From Actinomycetes bacterium (lineage in GTDB: Bacteria > Actinomycetota > Actinomycetes > Mycobacteriales > Micromonosporaceae), in assembly GCA_021793335.1 (NCBI GenBank), contig JAJYSW010000082.1:1-12807 (forward strand): a stretch of 12,807 bases of DNA, in the 5' to 3' direction. The number at the start of each line of letters is the position of its first letter. The stretch's first letter is position 1. The notes under the pieces are model-generated. The model was given only the letters and a program-made list of their open reading frames with translations, did not search any database and was not told the origin of the DNA. Shown here piece after piece: positions 1 through 6,938 of this stretch. Position numbers and translations under genes: made by a program.

Positions 1-660
1 GACCCGCGCCTGATCGGCGCTCTGGCCGCCGACGATTCGTCGACGCGGCTCCAGGCCGCTCTCGCGGCGGGCACCCATCCCGACCCCGAGCTGGTCGAGG
101 ACCTCGTGGCGCGGTGCGCGGTCGAATCCGATTTCTTCGTGCGCGACATGCTCACATGGGCGTTGACCCGTCTCCCGGCGGCGCTCACCGTCCCCAGGCT
201 CCTCACGGAGCTGCGTTCCGAGCGCGCTCAGGCCCGGAGTCAGGCATTGCACACGCTGTCCAAGATCGGGGACGAGGCCGCGTGGCCCGCGATCACGCGG
301 TCCCTGCTGCGCGACCGCGACGAGGAGGTCGCCCGGAGCGCATGGCGTGCGGCCGTCGCCCTCGTGCCCGAGGGGCGGGAACAGGGCTTGGCCGAGGAAC
401 TGGCCGCGCTGCTCGGCCGGGGCGACCGGGAGACGCGGCTCAGTCTCAGCCGCGCCCTGGTCGCGCTCGGGGAGGAAGCGGTCGAGCCGGTCCTTCGGGC
501 GGCGGCTACGAGCGAGGAGCCGGACGTCCGGGCGCATGCGAACGCCACCGAGCGGCTTCTGCACGATCCGGACGCCGGATTCGATCTCGCCGTTGACGAG
601 GCGAAGCGCTTCGTCGCGCTCGGGGGAGGACCGGAGGCGGAGCAGCGTGCTGATCGGTGA
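1..660 (+). CDS. HEAT-repeat protein, 3' part (5' end outside window)
   Basis: An open frame runs from base 1 to TGA at 658-660 (219 visible codons). The GTG at 106 lies inside it and the same HEAT-like pattern continues upstream, so the true start is before the window. The protein is almost all short paired helices rich in Ala, Leu, Arg and Glu, repeating about every 30-35 residues (about five to six units; e.g. VRDMLTWAL, ARSQALHTLSKIGD, VARSAWRAAVAL, RLSLSRALVALGEEAVEPVL). This is the HEAT / PBS-lyase-like solenoid pattern. Such scaffolds bind proteins or nucleic acids; no catalytic motif, signal peptide or membrane segment is visible. The stop overlaps the start of the MerR gene by 14 nt, so the two are very likely co-transcribed and translationally coupled. 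The next protein also has HEAT-like repeats, so the two may interact (inference). The molecular function is unknown. Confidence 0.85.
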   Translation, partial: DPRLIGALAADDSSTRLQAALAAGTHPDPELVEDLVARCAVESDFFVRDMLTWALTRLPAALTVPRLLTELRSERAQARSQALHTLSKIGDEAAWPAITRSLLRDRDEEVARSAWRAAVALVPEGREQGLAEELAALLGRGDRETRLSLSRALVALGEEAVEPVLRAAATSEEPDVRAHANATERLLHDPDAGFDLAVDEAKRFVALGGGPEAEQRADR

Positions 661-1678
661 GGTCGCTCGCCGTTCGGGCGTGAGCACCAGGATGCTCAGA
701 CACTATGACGCCCTCGGGCTGGTGCGGCCGAGCGGCCGCACCGGGAGCGGTTACCGCGAATACGCCGACGAGGACATCCGGCGGATCTTCCACGTGGAGA
801 GCCTGCGGACCCTGGGCCTGTCGCTGCGTCAGATCGGGCGCGTGCTGGAAGACCCCGGCTTCGCACCGTCCACGCTCATCGGCGAGCTCATCGCCGAGAG
901 CGAGCAGCGGTTGAGTCGAGAGCAGGAGCTGTTGGAGCGGCTTCGCGCGGTCGACGCGTCGGCGCCGTCGGGCTGGGAGGACGTCCTACGCATCGTCGAG
1001 CTCCTGCGCGGGCTCGGTTCGCCGAGTGCCGCACGGCGGCAGCAGGCCGTCCTGGCCCCGACGGCCGAGGCTCCCGCCCGGTTGCTGGCCGAGGCGATCC
1101 TGAGCGAGTCCGACCCGAACGTCGCCGGGGCGCTGCGGTGGGCGCTCGCACGGGCGGGCCACGACATCGTGGCGAGTCTGGCGCCCGGTCTGGGCTCGGA
1201 GCATGTCGAGGTCCGGCGGCGCGCGGTAGTGGCGCTCGCCGAGATCCCCGGTGACGAGGCGGCCGCGGCGCTCGCGGACGCGCTCGAAGACGCGGACATG
1301 ACGGTCCGCGGGCATGCGGCTCTGGCACTGGGGTCGCGCGGGGTCCTCGCAACGGTGCCGGCGCTCCTCGGCATGGTGGTCGAGGGCGTGAGCGACGTCG
1401 AGGCGTCCGAAACCTTGGGGGAGATGGCGCGGGAGTCGGGGAGCGCCGGCCGGATCAGGGGCGCGCTGGTCGACGCGCTCAGCGCGTCCGCCGGGGACAC
1501 CGCGGCGCGGATGCGGCTGGTCCAGGCCGCCGCCGAGATGCCGAGCGATATCGCGTTGGACGTGCTCCGGCGGCTGGCCCGTGACGATGACCGGGCCGTG
1601 GCTCGCACTGCGGCGGCGCTTGCGGACATGCTCGAACGGCGGGCGCACGCGGACGGGCGAGAAACGCCGAGTCCATGA
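647..1678 (+). CDS. MerR-family transcriptional regulator with HEAT-like C-terminal domain
   Basis: A 343-residue protein. The GTG at 647 is chosen because it gives the canonical MerR N-terminus (LIGEVARRSGVSTRMLRHYD) with GGAGG at 633-637, 9 nt upstream. Residues 1-70 are the winged helix-turn-helix, including RHYDALGLVRP and the wing GYREY. About 75-105 is the dimerisation coiled coil (IAESEQRLSREQELLERLR). About 140-335 is an Ala/Leu/Arg-rich set of helical repeats (VRRRAVVALAEIPGDEAAAALADAL, VRGHAALALGSRG) resembling HEAT units. Classical MerR activators are about 130-150 residues with a small effector loop; here the effector region is replaced by a solenoid. The protein has no cysteine, which argues against thiol-based metal or redox sensing. 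It overlaps the upstream HEAT gene by 14 nt and is followed by a strong hairpin, so the pair forms its own unit. The ligand is unknown; protein-protein sensing is an inference. Confidence 0.88.
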   Translation: MLIGEVARRSGVSTRMLRHYDALGLVRPSGRTGSGYREYADEDIRRIFHVESLRTLGLSLRQIGRVLEDPGFAPSTLIGELIAESEQRLSREQELLERLRAVDASAPSGWEDVLRIVELLRGLGSPSAARRQQAVLAPTAEAPARLLAEAILSESDPNVAGALRWALARAGHDIVASLAPGLGSEHVEVRRRAVVALAEIPGDEAAAALADALEDADMTVRGHAALALGSRGVLATVPALLGMVVEGVSDVEASETLGEMARESGSAGRIRGALVDALSASAGDTAARMRLVQAAAEMPSDIALDVLRRLARDDDRAVARTAAALADMLERRAHADGRETPSP

Positions 1679-1733
1679 GCCGCGAGGGCGTGCGACCGGT
1701 CTGAGGTTCGCATCGGGTCCGGTGTCTTCAAGG

Positions 1734-1780
1734 GCCCGGTCGGCCGGGCGGCTCCTACTGTGCCGCCCGGCCGATCGGGC
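1734..1780 (+). terminator. Strong GC hairpin after the MerR gene
   Basis: A 19-bp stem (1734-1752 with 1762-1780) with one G-U pair closes a 9-nt loop (TCCTACTGT). The inner 12 bp, CGGCCGGGCGGC / GCCGCCCGGCCG, are perfect. It begins 56 nt after the MerR stop and has no U-tract, as is common for terminators in high-GC actinobacteria. Because the stem is symmetric it could act in both directions. Confidence 0.8.
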
Positions 1781-2025
1781 GGGCCGCGGTCGTGTTCGAG
1801 ACGATGCTCGTTCTGATCGGCGTCCATGTGCCGCCTGTGCGGTCGCCGCGGCACGGGCCGGGCTGGAGCGTTCCGCGCTGCGCGCTCAAGCGGACGGATG
1901 GTGATCACACCGGCTACCTGTAGTGCGGTCTCGGCGACATGGCGGGGTCGAATATCTGCAAGGAAGGGGCTTCGGCAGGCTTTACATGCTGTTTCGCCCT
2001 CTGGGGCATGCAATCCGGCCCAGGT
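1781..2025. other. Intergenic spacer, no feature seen
   Basis: This stretch between the hairpin and the dyads upstream of the next gene shows no convincing gene on either strand. Open frames crossing it lack sensible starts or actinobacterial third-position GC bias. From about 1910 onward it is less GC-rich than the flanking genes (e.g. GAATATCTGC, TTTACATGCTG), as expected for regulatory DNA. No RNA gene was recognised. Confidence 0.5.
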
Positions 2026-2103
2026 GGCACGTTACCGGAACGTCGCCCAGTGTCATCACTTCATATGATGAATGTATCTATAGATCGGAAACCGGAGAAC
2101 GTG
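2026..2103 (+). promoter_or_regulatory. Candidate promoter/operator region of the four-helix membrane protein gene
   Basis: Two dyads lie in tandem. The first, at 2026-2047, pairs GGC-ACGTT with AACGT-(C)-GCC. The second, at 2053-2071, is TCATCA-N7-TGATGA with TCATATGA at 2061-2068 in its core. Just downstream are overlapping -10-like hexamers, TATCTA (2075-2080) and TATAGA (2079-2084). No good -35 is seen. GGAG at 2094-2097 is the ribosome-binding site for the ATG at 2104. The local drop in GC and the position before a gene that follows a terminator support regulatory function; the regulator is unknown. Confidence 0.45.
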
Positions 2104-2679
2104 ATGACGAACCTCTCGAACCAGGAACGGGACAGCATGAATCGGCCCAGATCAGTGGCGGCTGCGAGCTACATTCTGTGGTTCCTCGTGGCGGCGCTTT
2201 TGTTCACGTCGATCGCCAAGTTCGCGCTCACCGGAGATTTCTGGCGGTCCGCCGACGCGGCGCGGGTGGCCGTGCCGCTCGTCCCGGACGGCTCGGTCCC
2301 CAACGAGCAAGGGCTCCTCCTGCTGTGCTTGATCGTCATCCACATGCTCACGGCCCTGTCCTATGCGCTCTTCGCGTGGTGCTACGCCTCCGCCGCCCGG
2401 CGCCTCGGCAGAGGCGAGGACGAGGCCCGCCGTTTCACGATCACCGGGTCGGTCTTCGCGGTCATCGTGATCGGCGTCGCCGCACTGATCTTGGACTTCA
2501 TGATCGCGGTCTCGGACGATGCCGACGAGCTCTACATCGACTACATCCGCGAGGCGATCCCCACGTGGTTCGCCTGGACCGAGCTGTTCGCGCAAGGGCT
2601 GGTCGTCGCGGCCTCGGTCCTGGCCGTCGCGCTGCTCTTCACGCCCCAGGCCACGGATTACTTCCTCAGGGACGTCTGA
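2104..2679 (+). CDS. Putative four-helix integral membrane protein of unknown function
   Basis: A 191-residue protein with four predicted membrane helices: about 18-42 (SYILWFLVAALLFTSIAKF), 70-95 (GLLLLCLIVIHMLTALSYAL), 111-136 (FTITGSVFAVIVIGVAALIL) and 156-180 (FAQGLVVAASVLAVALLF). The loop after helix 2 is basic (ARRLGRG) and that after helix 3 acidic (SDDADELYIDY), placing the termini in the cytoplasm. The ATG at 2104 follows GGAG (2094-2097) at 6 nt. The GTG at 2101 is too close to that site; the ATG at 2137, behind AGGAACGG, is a possible shorter start. The frame stays open upstream to an ATG at 1939, but that extension crosses the dyads and -10 and does not look like protein. I do not recognise the family. 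It stands alone between a terminator and the crcB genes, so context says little. Confidence 0.75.
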   Translation: MTNLSNQERDSMNRPRSVAAASYILWFLVAALLFTSIAKFALTGDFWRSADAARVAVPLVPDGSVPNEQGLLLLCLIVIHMLTALSYALFAWCYASAARRLGRGEDEARRFTITGSVFAVIVIGVAALILDFMIAVSDDADELYIDYIREAIPTWFAWTELFAQGLVVAASVLAVALLFTPQATDYFLRDV

Positions 2680-2711
2680 CCGGCGGGCGAGCCGCGGGCA
2701 CCGGTCCGCGG

Positions 2712-2757
2712 GCCCGGCGACCGCGGAACCGACCGTGCGGCCCAGTGCCCGCCGGGC
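2712..2757 (+). terminator. Branched GC inverted repeat after the membrane protein gene
   Basis: GCCCGGCG (2712-2719) pairs perfectly with CGCCGGGC (2750-2757) across a 30-nt loop. The loop holds a second small stem, CCGC (2721-2724) with GCGG (2737-2740). It starts 33 nt after the membrane protein stop and ends about 11 nt before the -10 of crcB1. A terminator for the upstream gene is the simplest reading. In so GC-rich a stretch, chance pairing is a real possibility. Confidence 0.35.
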
Positions 2758-2768
2758 GGGACGGGCGC

Positions 2769-2781
2769 TAGGTTTGAACGG
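2769..2781 (+). promoter_or_regulatory. -10 box of a predicted leaderless promoter for crcB1
   Basis: TAGGTT at 2769-2774 fits the actinobacterial TAnnnT -10 pattern and ends 6 nt before the GTG at 2781, so transcription would start at or next to the start codon. No clear -35 is visible and no ribosome-binding site precedes this GTG, which agrees with leaderless initiation. The same spacing is seen at alr. Confidence 0.4.
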
Positions 2782-3251
2782 TGCCACGGAACCCGGTGCC
2801 CCAAGGCGAGGACCACCGCTTGAACCCGGTGCTGCGTGCAGCGCCGGTCTCCACATTGGCCTCCGTCGCATTCGGCGGTGCGATCGGCGCGCTCGCCCGC
2901 CACGGCCTCGCCGTCGCCCTACCGCATGAAGCGGGCTCATTCGACACCGCGACGTTCCTCACCAATCTCGTCGGCAGTCTCCTCATCGGCATCTTCATGG
3001 TCACCATCACCGAGGTCGCGCCCCGCGGGGAACGCCTGCGGCCCTTCCTCGGCATCGGCGTGCTCGGCGGCTTCACCACCTTCTCGACCTATATCGTCGG
3101 CATCGGCCGGGCCGCGAACGCCGGGGCCGCGCTCCTCGCCCTCGTGTTCGCGTTCGCCACCATGGCCGCCGCGCTCCTGGCCGCCGCGCTCGGCATGTAC
3201 GCCACGCGCCGACTCCTGGTGCGCCGCCGTGCAGGAAAGGCGCCCGAATGA
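2781..3251 (+). CDS. crcB1: CrcB/FluC fluoride channel subunit 1
   Basis: A 156-residue four-helix membrane protein of the CrcB/Fluc family, which exports cytoplasmic fluoride as a dual-topology dimer. Family marks are GGAIGALARH (32-41, conserved Arg40), TNLVGSLLIG (61-70, pore Asn62) and GGFTTFSTY (96-104). The last motif carries the Phe-box Phe101, with Tyr104 where Phe is usual. Charges place both termini in the cytoplasm: TM1-2 loop acidic/neutral, TM2-3 loop PRGERLR basic, C-terminus RRLLVRRR basic. The start is uncertain. GTG 2781 has no ribosome-binding site but suits leaderless initiation; TTG 2820, behind AAGGCGAGGA at 2803-2812, would remove 13 poorly conserved residues. The gene overlaps crcB2 by 4 nt (ATGA). 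No fluoride riboswitch was recognised upstream. Confidence 0.93.
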   Translation: MPRNPVPQGEDHRLNPVLRAAPVSTLASVAFGGAIGALARHGLAVALPHEAGSFDTATFLTNLVGSLLIGIFMVTITEVAPRGERLRPFLGIGVLGGFTTFSTYIVGIGRAANAGAALLALVFAFATMAAALLAAALGMYATRRLLVRRRAGKAPE

Positions 3252-3604
3252 CGCTGCTGCTCGTGGCCGCAGGCGCGGCCGTAGGCGCGCCCCTGCGTTT
3301 CCTGACCGACCAGGCCCTCGTCCGCTGCGCGGGCCGCCGCCTGCCGTGGGGCACCCTCGTGGTCAACGTCGCCGGGTCGGGACTGGCCGTCTTCATCGCC
3401 GTCGCCGTCGCCGGCCCCGGCTGGAACGCGCTGCTCGCGGTCGGCTTCTGCGGGGCACTGACCACGTTCTCCACGTTCTCCTACGAGACGCTGCTGCTCA
3501 TCGAGGACGGGCGCGGACACCACGCGCTCGCGAACATCGCCGCGAACCTCGTCGGCGGGCTCGCCGCGGGCCTCGCCGGATTCGGCCTCGCGCAGCTGTT
3601 TTAG
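3248..3604 (+). CDS. crcB2: CrcB/FluC fluoride channel subunit 2
   Basis: A 118-residue CrcB/Fluc protein with all family marks: GAAVGAPLRF (9-18, Arg17), VVNVAGSGLAVF (38-49, Asn40) and GALTTFSTF (69-77, Phe74 and Phe77). Four helices fill nearly the whole length. The basic loop between helices 1 and 2 (RCAGRRLP), with neutral termini and a neutral 2-3 loop, predicts N- and C-termini outside, opposite to subunit 1. Tandem crcB pairs in Gram-positives are thought to form antiparallel heterodimers, and this pair fits. The ATG at 3248 overlaps the crcB1 stop (ATGA) with AGGAAAGG at 3233-3240 inside crcB1, so translation is probably coupled to give equal amounts of both subunits. It ends with TAG 96 nt before the protease start; no terminator is evident between them. 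Confidence 0.93.
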   Translation: MTLLLVAAGAAVGAPLRFLTDQALVRCAGRRLPWGTLVVNVAGSGLAVFIAVAVAGPGWNALLAVGFCGALTTFSTFSYETLLLIEDGRGHHALANIAANLVGGLAAGLAGFGLAQLF

Positions 3605-3699
3605 CGCCTGTCCGAGAACGACACGCGGACCGCATCCGACACTCGCGTCCCCGCATGGCCGACGATCGGAGTCCTGTCACCGAACCGAGAGGACCTTCG

Positions 3700-6174
3700 A
3701 TGCCGGGCCACCGCACTCTGGCACTCGCCGCCGCGATGCTGCCGCTGCTCATCCCCCTGCCTGCGGCATCGCAAGCGCCCGCAGCCGAGACGCCGCGGGG
3801 CGTCTGGCTCGTCGAACTCGAACCCGGCGTCTCGGCTTCGACCTTCGAACGCGCCACCAGGGACCTGGACGTGAATCTCCGTCACGACTTCGCACGGGTG
3901 TGGAACGGCGTCTCCATCGAGACCGACGTGGCCACCGCCCGCGGACTCACCGAACTCGACGCGGTCGAACGGCTCTGGGCCGATGTCGAGCTCTCCGTCC
4001 CCGACTTGCCCGAACGGCACACCGAGCTCGCGCTCGCCACGGCGACCACCGGCGCCGCCGCCGCGCACGAGATGGGCCTCGACGGCAGCGGCGTCAAGGT
4101 CGGCGTCATCGACACCGGTATCGATTACACCCATCCCGACCTCGGCGGCTGCTTCGGCGAAGGCTGCCGCGTCGTCACCGGCGCCGATTTCGTCGGTGAC
4201 GGCTACAACGCCGACGAACCCGAGCACTCCGTCCCCCTCCCCGACGACGACCCGAGCGACTGCACCGGTCACGGCACGCACGTCGCGGGGATCGTCGGCG
4301 CGGACGGGGAGGTCACCGGCGTCGCGCCCGGCGTCGAGTTCGGTGCTTATAAGGTCTTCGGCTGCGAGGGCAGCACCAGCGCCGAAGTCGTCATGCAGGC
4401 CATGGAGGCCGCCCTCCTCGACGGCATGGACATCGTCAACCTCTCACTGGGCCAGGCATTCCAATGGCCCGGCTATCCGACCGCCGAGGCCGCCGGCACG
4501 CTCATCGACGAAGGCGTCGTGGTCGTCGCTTCCATCGGCAACACCGGCGCCGACGGCGTCTACGGGGCCGCCGCGCCGGGCATCGGCGCCGATGTCATCG
4601 GCGTCGCCTCCACCGACAACCCCGCCGAGCGCCTGAGCGCCGCCTACGTCGAGGCCCTCGGCCGAGGCGTCGGGTACAAGCCCGTCAAGTCGGTGCCCGA
4701 ACCCGAGACGGGCACGGTCACCGACCCGCTCGTGTGGTTCGGGCGGGCCTGCGCCGAGGACGCCTCCGAGCACGACGTCACGGGCAGGGCCGCGCTGATC
4801 GAGCGCGGCACCTGCACGTTCAAGGAGAAATACGAGCGGGCCGTGGACGAGGGCGCGACCGCCGTCGTCATCTATAACGACCGGTCCGGGTACTTCACCG
4901 GCGGGGGCGTCGAGGATCTCGGCGTGCCGCTGGTGGGCACGACCAAGGCCGACGGCGAGGAGCTGCGGGCCCTGATCGAGGACGGGGCCGAGCCGCGGCT
5001 GGAGTTCGACGACGGCACCGTCATGGTCGACCTGCCTCGCGGCGGGCTCGCCTCGGAATTCAGCTCTTATGGCCCCGCACCGGATCTGACCTTCAAACCC
5101 GACGTGTCGGCTCCCGGCGGCGGCGTGTGGTCGACCTTCCCGGTCGACGACGGCTCGTACACGTCGCTGTCGGGCACCTCGATGTCCTCGCCGCATGTGG
5201 CCGGTGCCGCCGCGCTGTTGTTGGAGGCCGAGCCCGGCCTCGAACCGGGGGCCGTGCGGACGCGATTGGCCAATACGGCGAATCCCGTCCCTTGGGGTGA
5301 GCACCCGGGTCTGGGGCACCTGGAGGCGGCGCACCGGCAGGGCACCGGGGTGATCGACGTGATGGCCGCGCTCGGCGCCGAGGGGGCGCTGTCCCCCAGC
5401 GGCGTCGGCGTCGGCGACGGCACCGGTCCGCGCAAATTCGAACTCGAATTGACCTCGGAGGCGAGCCGGGGCCTGTGGGCGTACGAGACCTACCGGCTGC
5501 GGCACCGGATGGCGATCGCCACGACCGGCGACATCCGCGACACCGGTTTCGACATCACCGCGTCGCAGGTGCGGTTCGAGCCCGAGATCGTGGAGCTGCG
5601 GCGCGGTGAGACCGCGACGGTGACCGTGACCGTCGTTCCGAGCGCCGATCTGCCCGAGGGGAGCGTCTTCGGCGGGTTCGTCGTCGCCGAACCCGAGGGC
5701 GGCGGCGTGCCGCTGACGTCCGCGTACGCCGGTTATTTCGGGGACTACCTCGACATTCCGATCCTGGACCACCCCGAGTACCCGAAGCTGGGCGTCGCGA
5801 TCGCCGAGGACCCGGAGACCGGGGAGATCGACTACCGCGACGTGGAGGACGGCGAGGTCTTCGGCATCGCCGAGGGGCCGCTGCCGTCAGTACTGGTCTA
5901 CTTGGGGCACGCTCCGTCCGCGATGGAGGTGGACGTCGAGCACGTCGACAGCGGCGAGGTCTTCCGGTGGCATCGTGAGGATTTCCCGGGGCGCTCGCCG
6001 GGGCCCGACGACACGTTCGCGGTGGACATGGCCCGGTTCGCCGAGGCGGTGCCGGGCGTGTTGGAGGCCGGTCGGTGGCGGGTGGAGATCCGCGTGCTCA
6101 AGGCCCTCGGCGACGAGGAGGAACCGGGGCATTGGGAACGGTGGCGCTCACCGGAGTTCACGCTCGCGGAGTGA
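3700..6174 (+). CDS. Secreted subtilisin-like serine protease (S8 family) with PA domain
   Basis: An 824-residue pre-pro-protease. Residues 1 to about 26-29 are a Sec signal peptide (MPGHR, then a hydrophobic stretch, then AASQA). About 36-105 resemble an I9-type propeptide (GVWLVELEPGVSASTFERA). The catalytic domain starts near 125: Asp138 in GVIDTGIDYTHPDL, His191 in GHGTHVAG, oxyanion Asn281 in ASIGNTG, Ser494 in SGTSMSSPHVAG. A protease-associated insert lies at about 335-430 (ALIERGTCTFKEKYERAV, AVVIYNDRSG), as in Vpr and lactocepin-like enzymes. From about 545 to the end are beta-rich, Fn3-like regions (ETATVTVTVVPSADLPEGS). There is no LPXTG signal or C-terminal membrane segment, so it should be released. 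Paired Cys (CFGEGC, DCTGHG, FGCEG) may form disulfides. The ATG at 3700 is chosen for the signal peptide and AGAGGA about 6 nt upstream; an in-frame ATG at 3655 would bury the signal. Natural substrate unknown. Confidence 0.93.
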   Translation: MPGHRTLALAAAMLPLLIPLPAASQAPAAETPRGVWLVELEPGVSASTFERATRDLDVNLRHDFARVWNGVSIETDVATARGLTELDAVERLWADVELSVPDLPERHTELALATATTGAAAAHEMGLDGSGVKVGVIDTGIDYTHPDLGGCFGEGCRVVTGADFVGDGYNADEPEHSVPLPDDDPSDCTGHGTHVAGIVGADGEVTGVAPGVEFGAYKVFGCEGSTSAEVVMQAMEAALLDGMDIVNLSLGQAFQWPGYPTAEAAGTLIDEGVVVVASIGNTGADGVYGAAAPGIGADVIGVASTDNPAERLSAAYVEALGRGVGYKPVKSVPEPETGTVTDPLVWFGRACAEDASEHDVTGRAALIERGTCTFKEKYERAVDEGATAVVIYNDRSGYFTGGGVEDLGVPLVGTTKADGEELRALIEDGAEPRLEFDDGTVMVDLPRGGLASEFSSYGPAPDLTFKPDVSAPGGGVWSTFPVDDGSYTSLSGTSMSSPHVAGAAALLLEAEPGLEPGAVRTRLANTANPVPWGEHPGLGHLEAAHRQGTGVIDVMAALGAEGALSPSGVGVGDGTGPRKFELELTSEASRGLWAYETYRLRHRMAIATTGDIRDTGFDITASQVRFEPEIVELRRGETATVTVTVVPSADLPEGSVFGGFVVAEPEGGGVPLTSAYAGYFGDYLDIPILDHPEYPKLGVAIAEDPETGEIDYRDVEDGEVFGIAEGPLPSVLVYLGHAPSAMEVDVEHVDSGEVFRWHREDFPGRSPGPDDTFAVDMARFAEAVPGVLEAGRWRVEIRVLKALGDEEEPGHWERWRSPEFTLAE

Positions 6175-6194
6175 GGCGGCGGGAGCGGCGAGCG
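6161..6194. terminator. Candidate bidirectional terminator between convergent genes
   Basis: CGCTCGC (6161-6167) pairs perfectly with GCGAGCG (6188-6194) over a 20-nt loop. It spans the stop of the protease gene and ends just before the stop of the convergent dehydrogenase gene; the two stops are only 23 nt apart. Placement suits shared termination, but the stem is short and there is no U-tract. Confidence 0.3.
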
Positions 6195-6197
6195 GGG

Positions 6198-6938
6198 TCA
6201 GTCCTCGGCGCGGTGGACGATCTGGGCGGCGGCCTGATCGCGCGGCATGAGCAGGAGCTGGTCGACGTTGACGTGCGAGGGCCGCGTCGCCACCCAGGCG
6301 ACGGATTCGGCGACGTCGGCGGCGGTCAGCGGCGTCATGCCGCGGTAGACGGCGTCGGCGCGTTCGCGGTCGCCGTCGAAGCGGACGAGGCTGAACTCGG
6401 TCTCGACCATGCCGGGGTCGATCTCGCAGACGCGCACCGGCTGTCCGAGCAGCTCCAGCCGCAGCACGCGCGTGAGTGCGGCCTCGGCGTGCTTCGCGGC
6501 GTTGTAACCGGCGCCGCCCTTATACGCTTCTCGGGCCGCGATCGAGCCGATCGTGATGACCTGCCCGTCGCCGGAGGCGATGAGGCGCGGCAGCAGCGCC
6601 TTGGTGACACGGACCGTGCCGAGGACGTTGACGTCGTACATGCGCTGCCAGTCGTCCAGGTCGGCTTCGGCCACCGAGTCGAGGCCGAACGCGCCGCCCG
6701 CGTTGTTGACGAGCAGGTCGCAGCGGTCGATCTGGGCGGCGAATGCGGCCACGGAGGCGTCGTCGGTGACGTCGAGCGGCAGGGGCGTCCCGCCGCATTC
6801 GGCGGCCGCTTCGGCGAGGCGGTCCGGCCGCCGGGCACCGAGCACCACGTCGAATCCCGCTCGGGACAGGGCCGCGGCCGAGGCGGCGCCGATGCCGCTG
6901 CTGGCTCCGGTGACGACGGCGACGGGTCGATCGCTCAT
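6198..6938 (-). CDS. Short-chain dehydrogenase/reductase (YdfG-like)
   Basis: A 246-residue classical SDR, a soluble NAD(P)-dependent oxidoreductase. It has the cofactor motif TGASSGIG (10-17), an Arg-rich turn GARRPDR after beta-2 suggesting NADP preference, and DVTD (56-59). It also has NNAG (78-81), Asn104, catalytic Ser132, and Tyr145-x3-Lys149 (YNAAK). The C-terminal pattern (DPGMVETEFSLVRF, then THVN-like SHVNVDQLLLMPRDQ) resembles E. coli YdfG, which oxidises serine and 3-hydroxy acids and reduces malonic semialdehyde; substrate here is inferred only from that likeness. The start at 6938 has GGGAGG a few bases upstream on the minus strand. TATCGT (complement of 6972-6977) is a weak -10 candidate. 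It is transcribed divergently from the metE riboswitch unit, with about 130 nt between the start codon and riboswitch, and convergently to the protease. Confidence 0.92.
   Translation of the reverse strand: MSDRPVAVVTGASSGIGAASAAALSRAGFDVVLGARRPDRLAEAAAECGGTPLPLDVTDDASVAAFAAQIDRCDLLVNNAGGAFGLDSVAEADLDDWQRMYDVNVLGTVRVTKALLPRLIASGDGQVITIGSIAAREAYKGGAGYNAAKHAEAALTRVLRLELLGQPVRVCEIDPGMVETEFSLVRFDGDRERADAVYRGMTPLTAADVAESVAWVATRPSHVNVDQLLLMPRDQAAAQIVHRAED

Noticed and set aside
829..2013. Long minus-strand open frame across the MerR gene and spacer
   Set aside because: It is a shadow of the GC-rich MerR frame; its translation is Arg/Ser/Ala-rich with no domain, and it runs through the terminator hairpin.
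1939..2103. N-terminal extension of the four-helix membrane protein from the in-frame ATG at 1939
   Set aside because: The added 55 residues cross the two dyads and the -10-like sequence, show no coding bias, and the ATG at 2104 has its own ribosome-binding site.
2680..2780. Fluoride riboswitch before crcB1
   Set aside because: The conserved aptamer sequence is absent, and the best promoter sits directly at the start codon.
3655..3699. Earlier start for the protease at ATG 3655
   Set aside because: It would place 15 polar residues ahead of an otherwise classic signal peptide, while ATG 3700 has a suitably spaced AGAGGA.
4444..5772. Long minus-strand open frame across the protease gene
   Set aside because: The protease frame carries a complete catalytic set; the opposite frame is His/Arg/Gly-rich shadow sequence with no recognisable motif.
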